A stretch of 30,678 bases of DNA from Ruminococcus sp. (GCF_024684275.1 NZ_JAIKXF010000098.1:1-30678), one strand, 5' to 3'. Positions 6,426-14,667 are shown, numbered from the stretch's first letter. The notes: generated from the sequence alone by a model not told the origin. Numbers and translations: made by a program.

Positions 6426-7574
6426 GTGGTCACAAGTACATATTATTACAAAGGCAAATTCGGCTTAGAACGTGAAACTCTCCGTGTTGACAGTCAGGGC
6501 AGGCTTGCTCAGACTCCACACCCATTCGGACATGACAGCAACATCACCCGTGATTTCTGCGAAAATCAGTTAGAGCTGGTAACTCCCGTATGCAGCAGTA
6601 TTGATGAGGCAGTTGAAGCCCTTGCAGAGCTGGATAAAAAAGCCCGTGATGTGCTTTCAAAAAACGGCGAGAGCATATGGCTGTACAGCAACCCTCCACA
6701 CATTGACAGCGAAGATGAGATTCCGATCGCTGACTTTACAGGTGACCATTCCTCGAAACGTGCTTACCGTGAAATCCTTCAGCAGAAATACGGGAAAAAG
6801 CTTATGCTTTTTTCCGGGATACACTTCAATTTCTCGTTTTCAGAGGAGTTTCTGCGTGAGATAAATGCTAATAACGAAGACTTCCGCACATTCCGCGATA
6901 AACTGTATCTCAGGCTCTATAAGCACCTTATGGTGAATAGCTATCTGCTGGTGCTTCTGACAGCTGCAAGTCCTTACTATGACGCTTCACTTGACAAAGG
7001 CGGAAAAAACGGTATAATTATTGGTGAATACTCTTCTCTGCGCAACAGCAAGCGCGGATATTGGAACAAGTTCCTGCCTATACTCGATCACCGCAGTCTG
7101 AAAAGCTTCACAGGCAGTATCAAAAAGCATATCGTTACAGGCTCGCTGTATTCCGCAAGCGAGCTGTATCTGCCCATTCGTCTGAAGCCCAAGGGCGTGA
7201 ACAGTCTTGAGAACCTTGCAGCAGGCGGCGTTGATCATATCGAGCTTAGAATGATCGACCTCAACCCCTCCGCTCCACTCGGGATCGACATCAGAGACCT
7301 TGAATTCGCTCATCTGCTCATTCTTTATCTGATCTCCCTGGCGGATTCTGATCTTACCCCAGAGTTACAGGAAAAAGCAGTCAGCGACCATAAGAATGCG
7401 GCACTTCTCGCCCCCGATACAAAACTTTTAGAACGCGGAACAAGTGTTATTGATGAAATGGAAAAACATTTCTCAGGAAATGATAAAGCCCTTGAAATAA
7501 TAGCTTTTGAAAAAGAAAAGATAACAAGCAGAAATCATTTCAAAAATTCAATTGTTTCAGCTTCTGTAAAGTAA
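6426..7574 (+). CDS. Glutamate-cysteine ligase (GshA/GshF N-domain type)
   Basis: A 382-residue protein of the GshA family as found in the N-terminal part of bifunctional GshF. Diagnostic blocks are FGLERETLRVDSQGRLAQT, PHPFGHDSNITRDF, CENQLELVTPV, LFSGIHFNFSFS and HIELRMIDLNPSAPLGI. It catalyses ATP-dependent gamma-glutamylcysteine formation. It is shorter than Enterobacterial GshA (about 518 aa) and lacks the ATP-grasp glutathione synthetase half of GshF; no gshB is in the window. I choose GTG at 6426 because GAGGTGA (6414-6420) then lies 5 bp upstream; a GTG at 6417 would sit inside that site. It is unrelated by family to the ligase at 3019. Confidence 0.85.
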   Translation: MVTSTYYYKGKFGLERETLRVDSQGRLAQTPHPFGHDSNITRDFCENQLELVTPVCSSIDEAVEALAELDKKARDVLSKNGESIWLYSNPPHIDSEDEIPIADFTGDHSSKRAYREILQQKYGKKLMLFSGIHFNFSFSEEFLREINANNEDFRTFRDKLYLRLYKHLMVNSYLLVLLTAASPYYDASLDKGGKNGIIIGEYSSLRNSKRGYWNKFLPILDHRSLKSFTGSIKKHIVTGSLYSASELYLPIRLKPKGVNSLENLAAGGVDHIELRMIDLNPSAPLGIDIRDLEFAHLLILYLISLADSDLTPELQEKAVSDHKNAALLAPDTKLLERGTSVIDEMEKHFSGNDKALEIIAFEKEKITSRNHFKNSIVSASVK

Positions 7575-7602
7575 TTTCTAAATAGACAAGGCGGTGACAT
7601 AA

Positions 7603-8361
7603 ATGTGCGAGCTTCTTGGCTTCACTTCCGAAAAAAATATTGATATATCGGAATATCTGAGAAAGTTTTTTGCTCATAGCAGCAGCAATCCTCACGGCTG
7701 GGGAATGATGTATGAAAACGACGGCAGAATTATTCTGAAAGAGCCGGTCTGCGCCGCTGAAAGCTCATTTCTCAGCGATATGATAGACAGCCTTGAGCCG
7801 CAGAAGAACCTTCTCGCACATATAAGATTTGCCACTGTAGGCTCTATTAACGAGAAAAACTGCCACCCCTTCACAGGCAGGGATATATCGGGCAGAGAGT
7901 GGACTCTTATACACAACGGCACTATTTTCAACAGCAAACATAATCACCGATATGCCGCTGTTCAGACAGGTGATACTGACTCAGAGCGTTTTTTTCTTTC
8001 GCTTCTTGACCACATGAACGAGCATATCTCACGGTCAGTTCCTAATGAACGAGAACGCTTTGAGATAGTAAATAACTTTATAGTAGAAAGTGCTCCGCGC
8101 AACAAACTGAACCTGATGATATACGACGGTGATATGCTCTATGTGCATAAGAATCTGAAAAACACCCTGTGCTTCAAAAGACTTGATAACAGCCTGATAT
8201 TCTCTACAAAGCCCCTTGATGACGGAGTCTGGATACCATTTCCTATGGCACAGGTCATCGCCTATAAGAATGGGCATGAGGTCTATCGCGGTGACCGACA
8301 TAAGGGTACATTTGTTCCGAGTTTAGAGTATATCACAGCTATGGACGCTATGTATATCTGA
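7603..8361 (+). CDS. EgtC/YafJ-like class II glutamine amidotransferase
   Basis: A 252-residue N-terminal-nucleophile hydrolase. MCELLGF places the catalytic Cys at position 2, exposed after Met removal. SNPHGWGM, LLAHIRFATVGS, NCHPF and LIHNGTI are the usual class II amidotransferase blocks. In this subfamily (YafJ, EgtC, DUG3) members hydrolyse gamma-glutamyl amide bonds; EgtC removes glutamate from a gamma-glutamyl-cysteine intermediate in ergothioneine synthesis. Position after a glutamate-cysteine ligase, with 28 bp between them, supports gamma-glutamyl hydrolysis. No EgtB or EgtD partner is present. AAGGCGGTGA precedes the ATG. Confidence 0.85.
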   Translation: MCELLGFTSEKNIDISEYLRKFFAHSSSNPHGWGMMYENDGRIILKEPVCAAESSFLSDMIDSLEPQKNLLAHIRFATVGSINEKNCHPFTGRDISGREWTLIHNGTIFNSKHNHRYAAVQTGDTDSERFFLSLLDHMNEHISRSVPNERERFEIVNNFIVESAPRNKLNLMIYDGDMLYVHKNLKNTLCFKRLDNSLIFSTKPLDDGVWIPFPMAQVIAYKNGHEVYRGDRHKGTFVPSLEYITAMDAMYI

Positions 8362-8369
8362 GGTGAATT

Positions 8370-8810
8370 ATGAGTTACAATTTTTACGGCTGGGAAAAAG
8401 CTTTAGTTCCTCCCATAAATAATATTTTCAGGGGCATAGATACACCGCGCAGGCTATATGATGCCTTATCGGAGATATGGTGCGAATACACCTGTGCTCC
8501 CCGAATGCGAGACAAGTGGTGCAAGGAAAATATGACTCTCGGGCAGTGCTCAATCACCGCATTTTTAGCGCAGGATATTTTCGGCGGAAAGGTATTCGGA
8601 ATTCTCCGTCCGGGTGGAAATTACCACTGCTACAACGTTATAGGCGACGTGGTATTTGACCTTACCAGTGAACAATTCGGTGATGAAAAGCTTGATTATA
8701 CCAATAATCCCGAGCAATTCAGGGAAGTACACTTCTCAAAGGCTGAAAAATATGAAAGATATGAGTATCTCAAATCAAAACTAAAGCAATTTACCGAGAC
8801 AAACAGTTAA
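8370..8810 (+). CDS. YunG-like protein with Cys-His-Asp pattern
   Basis: A 146-residue protein that resembles Bacillus YunG, whose function is not known to me. The conserved part is TLGQCSITAFLAQDIFGG, then NYHCYNVIGDVVFDLTSEQFG. The order Cys, His, Asp recalls papain- or transglutaminase-like hydrolases, but this is pattern reading only. It begins 8 bp after the amidotransferase with GAGGTGA upstream, so it is the last gene of the unit, and the bidirectional terminator follows 17 bp after its stop. A role in gamma-glutamyl peptide turnover is a guess from context. Confidence 0.75.
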   Translation: MSYNFYGWEKALVPPINNIFRGIDTPRRLYDALSEIWCEYTCAPRMRDKWCKENMTLGQCSITAFLAQDIFGGKVFGILRPGGNYHCYNVIGDVVFDLTSEQFGDEKLDYTNNPEQFREVHFSKAEKYERYEYLKSKLKQFTETNS

Positions 8811-8827
8811 TTTAATGATCCAATGAC

Positions 8828-8855
8828 AAAACCACCCGATAAAACGGGTGGTTTT
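8828..8855. terminator. Bidirectional intrinsic terminator
   Basis: AAAACCACCCG (8828-8838) pairs perfectly with CGGGTGGTTTT (8845-8855) over a 6-nt loop. It lies between the convergent YunG-like gene and the sortase gene and has T residues on both strands, so it can serve both. Confidence 0.93.
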
Positions 8856-8869
8856 AGCTTTATATTCTG

Positions 8870-9385
8870 TTACTTGAGCTTTCCGACAACTACCTGACGC
8901 TGTTTTCCGTCATCGGTGCATGATATGACAGTGAGCCTGTTATCGCCGTAATCATTCAGTACACTCACATTATCAGGCTCGACTATGCTGTATTCCGTTA
9001 CGATATAACAGTATTTCGTGCGTTTTTCGTCCTTATCCACAAGGTACATCTCATCGCCTGTTTTTATCTTGTCAAGATCGTTGAATATCTCGGCATATAC
9101 AGTACTGTTATGACCGCAGATACAGTAATTCCCCTTGCCAAGTGCGCCTGTTCCTTCAAAATGACCTGCTGAGACCTGAAGCTCTTTTGAGCCTGTTCCT
9201 TCAAGAACAGGTACCTTAATATCCAGACACGGTATCTCAAAATTAACATTATCTTTAAGCAGTTTACGCAGATAAATCTCACGGCTTATTTTCCTGTACC
9301 CATAGAAAGAGAGTACGCCAACGCCGAGAACTATCATTATAATGCCAATAATACGCATAAGCCTGCGCTTTTTTGTCTTATCCAT
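8870..9385 (-). CDS. Sortase family transpeptidase
   Basis: A 171-residue membrane-anchored sortase. The N-terminus is basic (MDKTKKRRLMR) and followed by one membrane segment (about residues 11-28), the usual signal anchor. Catalytic residues are visible: His in ICGHNST, Cys in VISCTDDG and Arg in KQRQVV. The FNDLDKIKTGDEMYL stretch between them is typical. Sortases join surface proteins with an LPXTG-like motif to the cell wall or build pili. No LPXTG protein is encoded nearby, so this is an orphan housekeeping or class D/E-type enzyme. The length is short for the family. AGAGGGAG precedes the start. Confidence 0.9.
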   Translation of the reverse strand: MDKTKKRRLMRIIGIIMIVLGVGVLSFYGYRKISREIYLRKLLKDNVNFEIPCLDIKVPVLEGTGSKELQVSAGHFEGTGALGKGNYCICGHNSTVYAEIFNDLDKIKTGDEMYLVDKDEKRTKYCYIVTEYSIVEPDNVSVLNDYGDNRLTVISCTDDGKQRQVVVGKLK

Positions 9386-9411
9386 GTTACTCCCTCTTTC
9401 GGTTTTATATT

Positions 9412-9440
9412 ATTATATCACTTTTATGACTAAAGCGCAA
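9412..9440 (-). promoter_or_regulatory. Promoter of the sortase gene
   Basis: -35 TTGCGC (9440-9435), 17 bp, -10 TATAAT (9417-9412) on the minus strand, about 27 nt upstream of the sortase start. Confidence 0.6.
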
Positions 9441-9474
9441 CACATTTACTTATACTGAGTTTACCAATTTGCAA

Positions 9475-9652
9475 AAAATAAAAGCGACTACACTATTGCG
9501 CAGCCGCTTATGGTTAATTTTTCAAAGAATGAAAGTGCATAATGCTTTACTTTCAGCTCTTTGTTTTTGGCTTTTATAGCCTTAAATAACTGGAATATGG
9601 TTTATGACGTTTGAATTATATATTATAGCCTCTATAATCTTTCCTTTAACTT
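9475..9652 (-). ncRNA. Candidate structured small RNA, family unknown
   Basis: On the minus strand an extended -10 (TGGTATAAT, -10 at 9664-9659) is followed by about 178 nt without a convincing ORF but with several helices: ATTATAG-CCT-CTATAAT (9622-9638), a small GGCT/AGCC hairpin (9569-9581), a long interrupted hairpin with CAAAGA and TGAAAGT arms (9523-9563), and a 9-bp stem (9483-9491 with 9500-9508, two wobble pairs) followed by a T-rich run that looks like a terminator. I cannot match it to 6S RNA or another named family. No clear -35 is present. The rest of this gap, 9665-9827, shows nothing I can support. Confidence 0.45.
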
Positions 9653-9827
9653 GTCTATATTATACCATACACATTGTTACAAAGGCGTTACATATAGTAT
9701 AGAGTTTATGAATGTTTTTTGTATATAAAGTTAATATTCTGTAAACAAAGTCGCTGAACAGTTGTTTTCCTCCAGTAATTTTTACTAATCGTATATACAA
9801 CAACAGGTTCAACAGTTTACAGTATTT

Positions 9828-10535
9828 CTATATCCAATTAAATTCATCATTAAGCGAAGCTGCGTTGCCTTTGAGCTCATAAGCGCTTGTATTCAGTCCG
9901 AGACTGCCGTGGCGCTTTACGATTATATCAGTTATACCTGCATTTTCAAAGCAGTCACGCATATCCTTGACAAGCTGCCGCAGGTGATCTCCCTTTTCCG
10001 GATCACCGTCCCAGAGTATTCCGATCAGGTCGCCGTTTGTACACATAGCGCCGTTTTTGTACACAAGATACGCAAAAAGCTCCATAGTAAGCTTGCGCTT
10101 GAAGGTAAACGGCTCGCCCTTTAAAAATACTGCGAAATGTCCCTCACAGCGAACCACCAGCGGAGAAAGAGCCTGCTTTAATGGATAGCGCAGGTGCTTT
10201 AGAGCCTCAAGCACATCATATTCATCATATGGCTTTTCGATAAATCCACTGCAATACAGGCGCAGGGCGTCCCTTGCGTACTCGGGGTGTCCTGTAACGA
10301 ATATCACATTGAGCTCGGGCTGTACCTGATTAAGGTGATGTGCAGCTTCGATGCCGCTTAATCCGGGCATTTCAATATCAAGAAACAGCACATCAGGATT
10401 ATGCTCAGCCACAAGATCAATGGCTTTTGCAGCAGTTTCTGCAAAATAATGGGTACCCAGAGGATCAATGGAATTCAGCACCATTTTCATCATACGTCTC
10501 GATGACTCATTATCATCTGCAAATACAGTTATCAT
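9828..10535 (-). CDS. Response regulator with C-terminal winged-helix (SARP-like) domain
   Basis: A 235-residue response regulator. Residues 1-120 form a CheY-like receiver with the acidic pair FADDNES, the phospho-acceptor Asp in VLFLDIEMPG, the Thr in FVTGHPEYA and the Lys in FIEKPYDEYD. Residues about 125-220 resemble the OmpR/SARP winged helix (FTFKRKLTMELFAYLVYKNG, LWDGDPEKGDHLRQLVKD, IIVKRHGSLGLN). It overlaps the 3' end of the kinase gene by 4 bp (ATGA), so the two are translationally coupled. A stop and about 170 bp separate it from the candidate small RNA. Targets are unknown. Confidence 0.9.
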   Translation of the reverse strand: MITVFADDNESSRRMMKMVLNSIDPLGTHYFAETAAKAIDLVAEHNPDVLFLDIEMPGLSGIEAAHHLNQVQPELNVIFVTGHPEYARDALRLYCSGFIEKPYDEYDVLEALKHLRYPLKQALSPLVVRCEGHFAVFLKGEPFTFKRKLTMELFAYLVYKNGAMCTNGDLIGILWDGDPEKGDHLRQLVKDMRDCFENAGITDIIVKRHGSLGLNTSAYELKGNAASLNDEFNWI

Positions 10536-11818
10536 AGATCATTCTCCCCTTTTTCATTAGCATATTTTACATCTTTTAATGTGATTCTGGCACAATAGCC
10601 GTTATTCTCGGGGATAAGCACAAGCTCACCCTTGTTTCTTACTGCAAGTCTGGCGCGCACGTTGGCAACTCCGATACCGCGGCGTTTTTCCTGTTTTTCG
10701 GTCAGATTCAGCTTTCCGCGTCCAATATCGCGGACTTCGATAGTTATACCGCCCTCCTCGTCACGCTGTATTATCTGAACTACACCGCCGTTCTCTCTTG
10801 CAGCTACACCGTGCCTTACGGCATTTTCCACAAGTGGCTCAACGCTTAGAGCCGGGAGCATAAAGTCCTCGTTATCGATATCGTATTCAACAGTAAGCCT
10901 GTCACCGAAATTCATTTTTTCCAATGCAAGATATGCCTTGATGTTTTTAAGTTCCTGCTCAAATGTGATAGAATGGGTATTTCCGATATTGTCGAAATTA
11001 GACCGCAGATACCGCGAAAAATTCCTGATACTGTCATATATCTCAGGATAATCAATACACCGAGCCTGTATGGCAAGGAGGGAATTATTTATGAAATGAG
11101 GCTGTATCTGTGCCATAAGCAGCTCATTATTCTGCCTTTCAAGCGTAAGCTCGCTCTCGTGTAGCTTCTGCTGTACCTTGCTGTGCTGAATCGCTGCAAG
11201 GTAAAAATAATATATCAGCATTTCCATTGCAGCTACTTCGGTTGTATGGTTTACTATGATGTTTTCGTATTCGAGAATAACAGTGATTATCGTGGTAAAT
11301 GACATAAAGAACACTATTACTGCCTTAGAACGCTCGCCGCTCTTTATGAATTTTGTTGAGTAAAAGTTCAGCAGCAGAATATAGAAGCATACAACTATTG
11401 CAGGGATTATTTTAAGCTTTCCCGAAATAAAAGTATGATCATCTGCATATGCATAAATAAAATTAGCCCCGAAAAGATCTGCTATCGCCAGTGTTACGTT
11501 AAATATGTACGGAATGATCAACAGGACTTTGTGCTTTATTGGTGCAATAAGGAAAAGCTCCAGCAGTATCATCAGCGGATTCAGCGAATAGGTTATTGCA
11601 GATTTTACATATCTTATCCACACCGGCTTATTATAGGTATCACACCAGTATTCAGCGTATTCACATACGGTAATGATGAATACAAGGCTTGCAATCGCCC
11701 ATACGTACTGAACTCCGTCTATTTTTATCCGTCGGTTTACAAGCATTATGATTATAAGTCCCAAAAGCAGCATGAGCGTCATGTAGCTCTGTCCGATAAA
11801 TTCTATTATTATATTCAT
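10532..11818 (-). CDS. LytS-type sensor histidine kinase (multi-TM)
   Basis: A 428-residue membrane histidine kinase. The first roughly 210 residues contain about six or seven hydrophobic segments and no obvious extracellular domain. A short coiled-coil-like linker (HESELTLERQNNELL) leads to a His_kinase domain with the phospho-acceptor His in MAQIQPHFINNSL, followed by a HATPase_c domain with the N-box VEPLVENAVRHGV and the G-box DIGRG and RRGIGVANVRARL. AAAGGGGG precedes the start. It is the first gene of a kinase/regulator operon with an unusually long 5' leader (about 380 nt) containing a terminator-like hairpin. Its signal cannot be deduced. Confidence 0.92.
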   Translation of the reverse strand: MNIIIEFIGQSYMTLMLLLGLIIIMLVNRRIKIDGVQYVWAIASLVFIITVCEYAEYWCDTYNKPVWIRYVKSAITYSLNPLMILLELFLIAPIKHKVLLIIPYIFNVTLAIADLFGANFIYAYADDHTFISGKLKIIPAIVVCFYILLLNFYSTKFIKSGERSKAVIVFFMSFTTIITVILEYENIIVNHTTEVAAMEMLIYYFYLAAIQHSKVQQKLHESELTLERQNNELLMAQIQPHFINNSLLAIQARCIDYPEIYDSIRNFSRYLRSNFDNIGNTHSITFEQELKNIKAYLALEKMNFGDRLTVEYDIDNEDFMLPALSVEPLVENAVRHGVAARENGGVVQIIQRDEEGGITIEVRDIGRGKLNLTEKQEKRRGIGVANVRARLAVRNKGELVLIPENNGYCARITLKDVKYANEKGENDL

Positions 11819-11849
11819 GGATTGCCCCCTTTCAGAAGAATTATCTGTT

Positions 11850-11897
11850 CAAATAAAAAGCGTCCTCAAAGGAACCACTTATCCCTCTGAGAACACT
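11850..11897 (-). terminator. Terminator-like hairpin in the leader of the kinase operon
   Basis: On the minus strand AGTGTTCTCAGAGG (from 11897) pairs with CCTTTGAGGACGCT (14 bp, three wobble pairs) over an 11-nt loop and is followed by TTTTTATTT. It lies about 30 nt before the kinase start codon, so it probably reduces transcription into the operon, as an attenuator does. Confidence 0.65.
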
Positions 11898-12078
11898 TAT
11901 CACATATATACAATTTTCAAAAGAGCGCAGTTATACTGTACTGTAATATCTGCTTCGGTGCAGTGCGGCATTATGTCAGTATAGTTCATCATATCCTTGT
12001 CAACTCTTTTCAATGATCATTTGCCCATATTATGATTTATAAATATTATTATTGTTTCCTGCACTTTGTTTTGCCCTG

Positions 12079-12165
12079 TCAAGACAAAATGAGCATGACA
12101 TAAAGAAATGTGATGCGCATATCCCGTATTTTATAAGGAATTTGCACTCTCTGAACAAAGTTCAT
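12079..12165 (-). CDS. Possible small ORF in the kinase leader (28 aa)
   Basis: A 29-codon ORF starting MNFVQRVQIP and ending FLYVMLILS, basic in the first half and hydrophobic at the end. A GGGGG ribosome binding site lies in and beside the loop of a hairpin directly before the ATG. It is followed by about 180 nt and the terminator-like hairpin at 11850-11897. A second ORF of 30 codons (about 11890-11990, minus) is weaker because its ribosome binding site is too close. The small size makes both uncertain. The rest of 11898-12321 holds only these leader elements. Confidence 0.4.
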   Translation of the reverse strand: MNFVQRVQIPYKIRDMRITFLYVMLILS

Positions 12166-12166
12166 G

Positions 12167-12210
12167 GCAATAGCCCCCTAATAGCAGCTATTGCGCACGT
12201 ATTTATTATA
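12167..12210 (-). promoter_or_regulatory. Leader hairpin holding a ribosome binding site, with -10 box
   Basis: TATAAT at 12210-12205 (minus) has no good -35. Directly downstream GCAATAGC (12194-12187) pairs perfectly with GCTATTGC (12174-12167). The loop and the start of the second arm contain the GGGGG ribosome binding site for the ORF at 12165. The helix could switch translation of that ORF. Confidence 0.45.
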
Positions 12211-12321
12211 ACACATTCCTCATCAGATTAAATTAATAATTTATAAACAAATTATATCAAAAGTTATACTTGACTCAGATAATACTGATTGTATACAAAG
12301 CTATATTCTTCTAAAATAAAC

Positions 12322-13215
12322 TCATACTGCAAATTTTTTTGAGATAAACTCCCACTTCTTGTCCCTTGAAGCAGTTATGACCTCTATATCTTCATCAGTA
12401 AGGTGCTTGAAGCGTCCCTGCTTTTTCAGATAAGCCTCGACGTCGGTGAACTCCTTTGGTTTATGATTCAGCTTAAATTCACCGTTTTCATACTCAGCAA
12501 GATACCAGAGTCCGCAGTCAACTACCTCCTTTGCTATTTCTACAGTTTCATCGGGAGCAACTCCCCAGCCTGTAGGACACGGAGCGATAACGTGTATATA
12601 CTTTGTACCCTGTATCTGTGAAGCCTTCTGTACCTTCTGAATAAAATCTGCAATATAGCCCACGCTTGCAGTTGCAGCATATGGGATATCATGCGCCGCA
12701 GCTATCTCGAACATATTCTTCTTTGGACGGATATTTCCGTGGATATTCTTTCCCGCAGGCGTAGTTGTTGTCTTTGCACCAAACGGTGTAAGACCGCTTT
12801 TCTGTATACCCGTATTCATGTAAGCTTCGTTATCGTAGCAGATGTAGATGATGTTGTCATTGCGGTCTATAGCTCCCGAAAGAGCCTGTATACCGATGTC
12901 TGCCGTACCGCCGTCACCTGCAAAGCCAACTGCGGTAAAGTCCTTTATCCCCCTTGCGCGGAGACCTGCTTCGACACCTGTGAGCATTGAAGCTGTGCCT
13001 GCAAATGTAGAGATTATGGAATTATTCGAGAAGCAGAGCTGCGGAAAATTAAATCCGACAGCCGACATACAGCCTGCCGGAAGAACTGATACCACATTAG
13101 GTCCGAGAACCTTGAGAGCTGCTCTTACAGCAAGACTTCCGCCGCAGCCTGCACAGGCTTTGTGTCCGTAGAAAAATTCCTCACGGGAAATGCTGTCTGC
13201 AACTTTATTTGCCAT
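12322..13215 (-). CDS. 2-oxoacid:ferredoxin oxidoreductase, beta (TPP) subunit
   Basis: A 297-residue thiamine diphosphate subunit. It has the Cys motif CAGCGGSLAVR for a [4Fe-4S] cluster, the PAGCMSAVG segment, and the TPP/Mg motif GFAGDGGTADIG followed by DNEAYMNTG. The enzyme cleaves a 2-oxoacid with CoA to acyl-CoA, CO2 and reduced ferredoxin, or carboxylates the acyl-CoA in reverse. It starts 11 bp inside the end of the alpha gene, as the last gene of a gamma-delta-alpha-beta operon. I see no clear terminator in the 100 bp downstream. Pyruvate, branched-chain, aryl or thio-substituted oxoacids cannot be told apart from sequence alone. Confidence 0.92.
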   Translation of the reverse strand: MANKVADSISREEFFYGHKACAGCGGSLAVRAALKVLGPNVVSVLPAGCMSAVGFNFPQLCFSNNSIISTFAGTASMLTGVEAGLRARGIKDFTAVGFAGDGGTADIGIQALSGAIDRNDNIIYICYDNEAYMNTGIQKSGLTPFGAKTTTTPAGKNIHGNIRPKKNMFEIAAAHDIPYAATASVGYIADFIQKVQKASQIQGTKYIHVIAPCPTGWGVAPDETVEIAKEVVDCGLWYLAEYENGEFKLNHKPKEFTDVEAYLKKQGRFKHLTDEDIEVITASRDKKWEFISKKFAV

Positions 13216-14377
13216 TGCTCTCGCCTCCTATTCCAATGAAATTGACATTTTCAGTGCCATTTGCAATATCTGCGTATATCTTTTCGATGTCAGAAGCGGA
13301 GATATTGCGTCCGCCCAGTCCGCCGATGAAGTTATATCCTTTTACGTCTACTCCTGCCTTTTTCAGTGCAGAATTGACATTGGTGAAAACTGTTCCCTCA
13401 TTGCCGAAGCTGATGTCCTTTTCAAGGACTGCATATGCCTTTGCATTGTGCAGACTTTCTGCTATCTCAGCATTTGGGAACGGTCTCATGTATCGAATGC
13501 GGACAACGCCTGCCTTTATGCCGTTTTTACGGAGCTTATCAGCAGTCTCACGGCAGAGTCCTGCGATACTTCCAAGAGTAACGATGATGTAGTCAGCGTC
13601 CTCGGTAAGATAGTTTTCAAGCAGTCCGCTGTATTTTCTGCCAAATATCTCGGCAAAAGACTTTTCTGTCTCGGCTATGACTTCACGTGCCGCAAGCACT
13701 CCCTCATGTTCCTTATACTTGAAGATATAGTTAGTGTCAGGACCTGCGGAAAACGCCATATTCTTAGGAGCATCAAGGTCTATGTGGTTATCTGTCTCAT
13801 ATGGCGGCAGGAACCTGTCAGCCTGCTCACGGTCAGGTATATCAACCGTTTCATATGTATGAGTGAGCACAAAGCCGTCAAGATTTGCCATATATGGTGT
13901 AGAAACTCGCTTATCCTCTGCGATCCTGTAGCTCATGAGCGCAAGGTCAAGAGCCTCCTGAGCGTTTTCGGCATAAGCCTGTATCCATCCGCTGTCAAGC
14001 TGTGAAAGGCTGTCGCGCTGATCTCCGTAGATATTCCACGGGAGAGCCGTAGAGCGGTCAGCGTTCATCATAACTATCGGAAAACGTCCGCCGGATGCGT
14101 AATAAAGGCATTCCGCCATATAGAGAAGTCCCTGTGAAGATGTGGCTGTGAAGGCTCTTGCACCTGCGGCACTTGCTCCGATAGCACATGACATTGCGGA
14201 ATGCTCTGATTCAACGTGTACATATTCAGCATTGAGACTGCCGTCCTCAACCATTTCCGAAAGGCGCTCAACGACTATGGTCTGCGGAGTTATCGGGTAA
14301 GCCGAAATGACCTGCGGACGTGCAAGGCGTATGCCCTCAGCAAATGCCTCGTTGCCTGATAAAAACTTTTTGCTCAT
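13205..14377 (-). CDS. 2-oxoacid:ferredoxin oxidoreductase, alpha subunit
   Basis: A 390-residue alpha subunit (PorA/VorB type) with the FLSGNEAFAEGIRLARP start, the AYPITPQTIVVERL and VHVESEHSAMSCAIGASAAG core for pyrimidine-ring contacts, and the RSTALPWNIYGDQRDSL stretch typical of pyruvate/oxoisovalerate enzymes. A C-terminal domain follows (IVTLGSIAGLCRETADKL). I choose the start at 14377 (MSKKFLSG) because it has AGGCGGAG upstream and overlaps the delta stop by 4 bp (ATGA); a start 13 codons upstream lies inside the delta gene. It is part of one unit controlled by the shared LysR-type promoter at 15239-15319. Confidence 0.93.
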   Translation of the reverse strand: MSKKFLSGNEAFAEGIRLARPQVISAYPITPQTIVVERLSEMVEDGSLNAEYVHVESEHSAMSCAIGASAAGARAFTATSSQGLLYMAECLYYASGGRFPIVMMNADRSTALPWNIYGDQRDSLSQLDSGWIQAYAENAQEALDLALMSYRIAEDKRVSTPYMANLDGFVLTHTYETVDIPDREQADRFLPPYETDNHIDLDAPKNMAFSAGPDTNYIFKYKEHEGVLAAREVIAETEKSFAEIFGRKYSGLLENYLTEDADYIIVTLGSIAGLCRETADKLRKNGIKAGVVRIRYMRPFPNAEIAESLHNAKAYAVLEKDISFGNEGTVFTNVNSALKKAGVDVKGYNFIGGLGGRNISASDIEKIYADIANGTENVNFIGIGGESNGK

Positions 14378-14667
14378 TTGCGCTCCGCCTCCATTTCTAT
14401 TGCTTTTATCCTGCAAATTTTAGCGCAGATCCCGCAGCCCTTGCAGAAGTCGTAATCAATGACTGCCTTGCCGTCCTGAATGGCTATAACTCCGTCAGGA
14501 CAGTAAAGATAGCACTGCTCGCAGCCCACGCATTTTGCGCTGTTTATAACAGGTCTTACGCTTCTCCAGCCGCTGTTGACAGAGGTAAGATAGCCTGCTT
14601 CAAATGATGTATTCTCGGGAACCTCATCGAATGTGAAGCTCTTTTTTCCTCTGATATACGGTCTCAC
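14374..14667 (-). CDS. 2-oxoacid:ferredoxin oxidoreductase, delta (2x[4Fe-4S]) subunit
   Basis: A 97-residue ferredoxin-like subunit with two complete 4Fe-4S motifs: CVGCEQCYLYCP and CKGCGICAKICR. It passes electrons from the TPP subunit to ferredoxin. The N-terminus (RPYIRGKKSFTFDEVPENTS) is the usual extension of PorD/VorD proteins. It overlaps the gamma gene and the alpha gene by 4 bp each, so the four subunits are translationally coupled. Confidence 0.95.
   Translation of the reverse strand: MRPYIRGKKSFTFDEVPENTSFEAGYLTSVNSGWRSVRPVINSAKCVGCEQCYLYCPDGVIAIQDGKAVIDYDFCKGCGICAKICRIKAIEMEAERK

Noticed and set aside
12275..12300. Plus-strand TTGACT/TATACA promoter-like pair after the beta subunit
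   Set aside because: Imperfect boxes in AT-rich spacer with no plus-strand gene downstream.
13190..14005. Long plus-strand ORFs opposite the oxidoreductase genes (also 13209-13592)
   Set aside because: They are antisense shadows of the alpha and beta subunits, without family motifs or ribosome binding sites.
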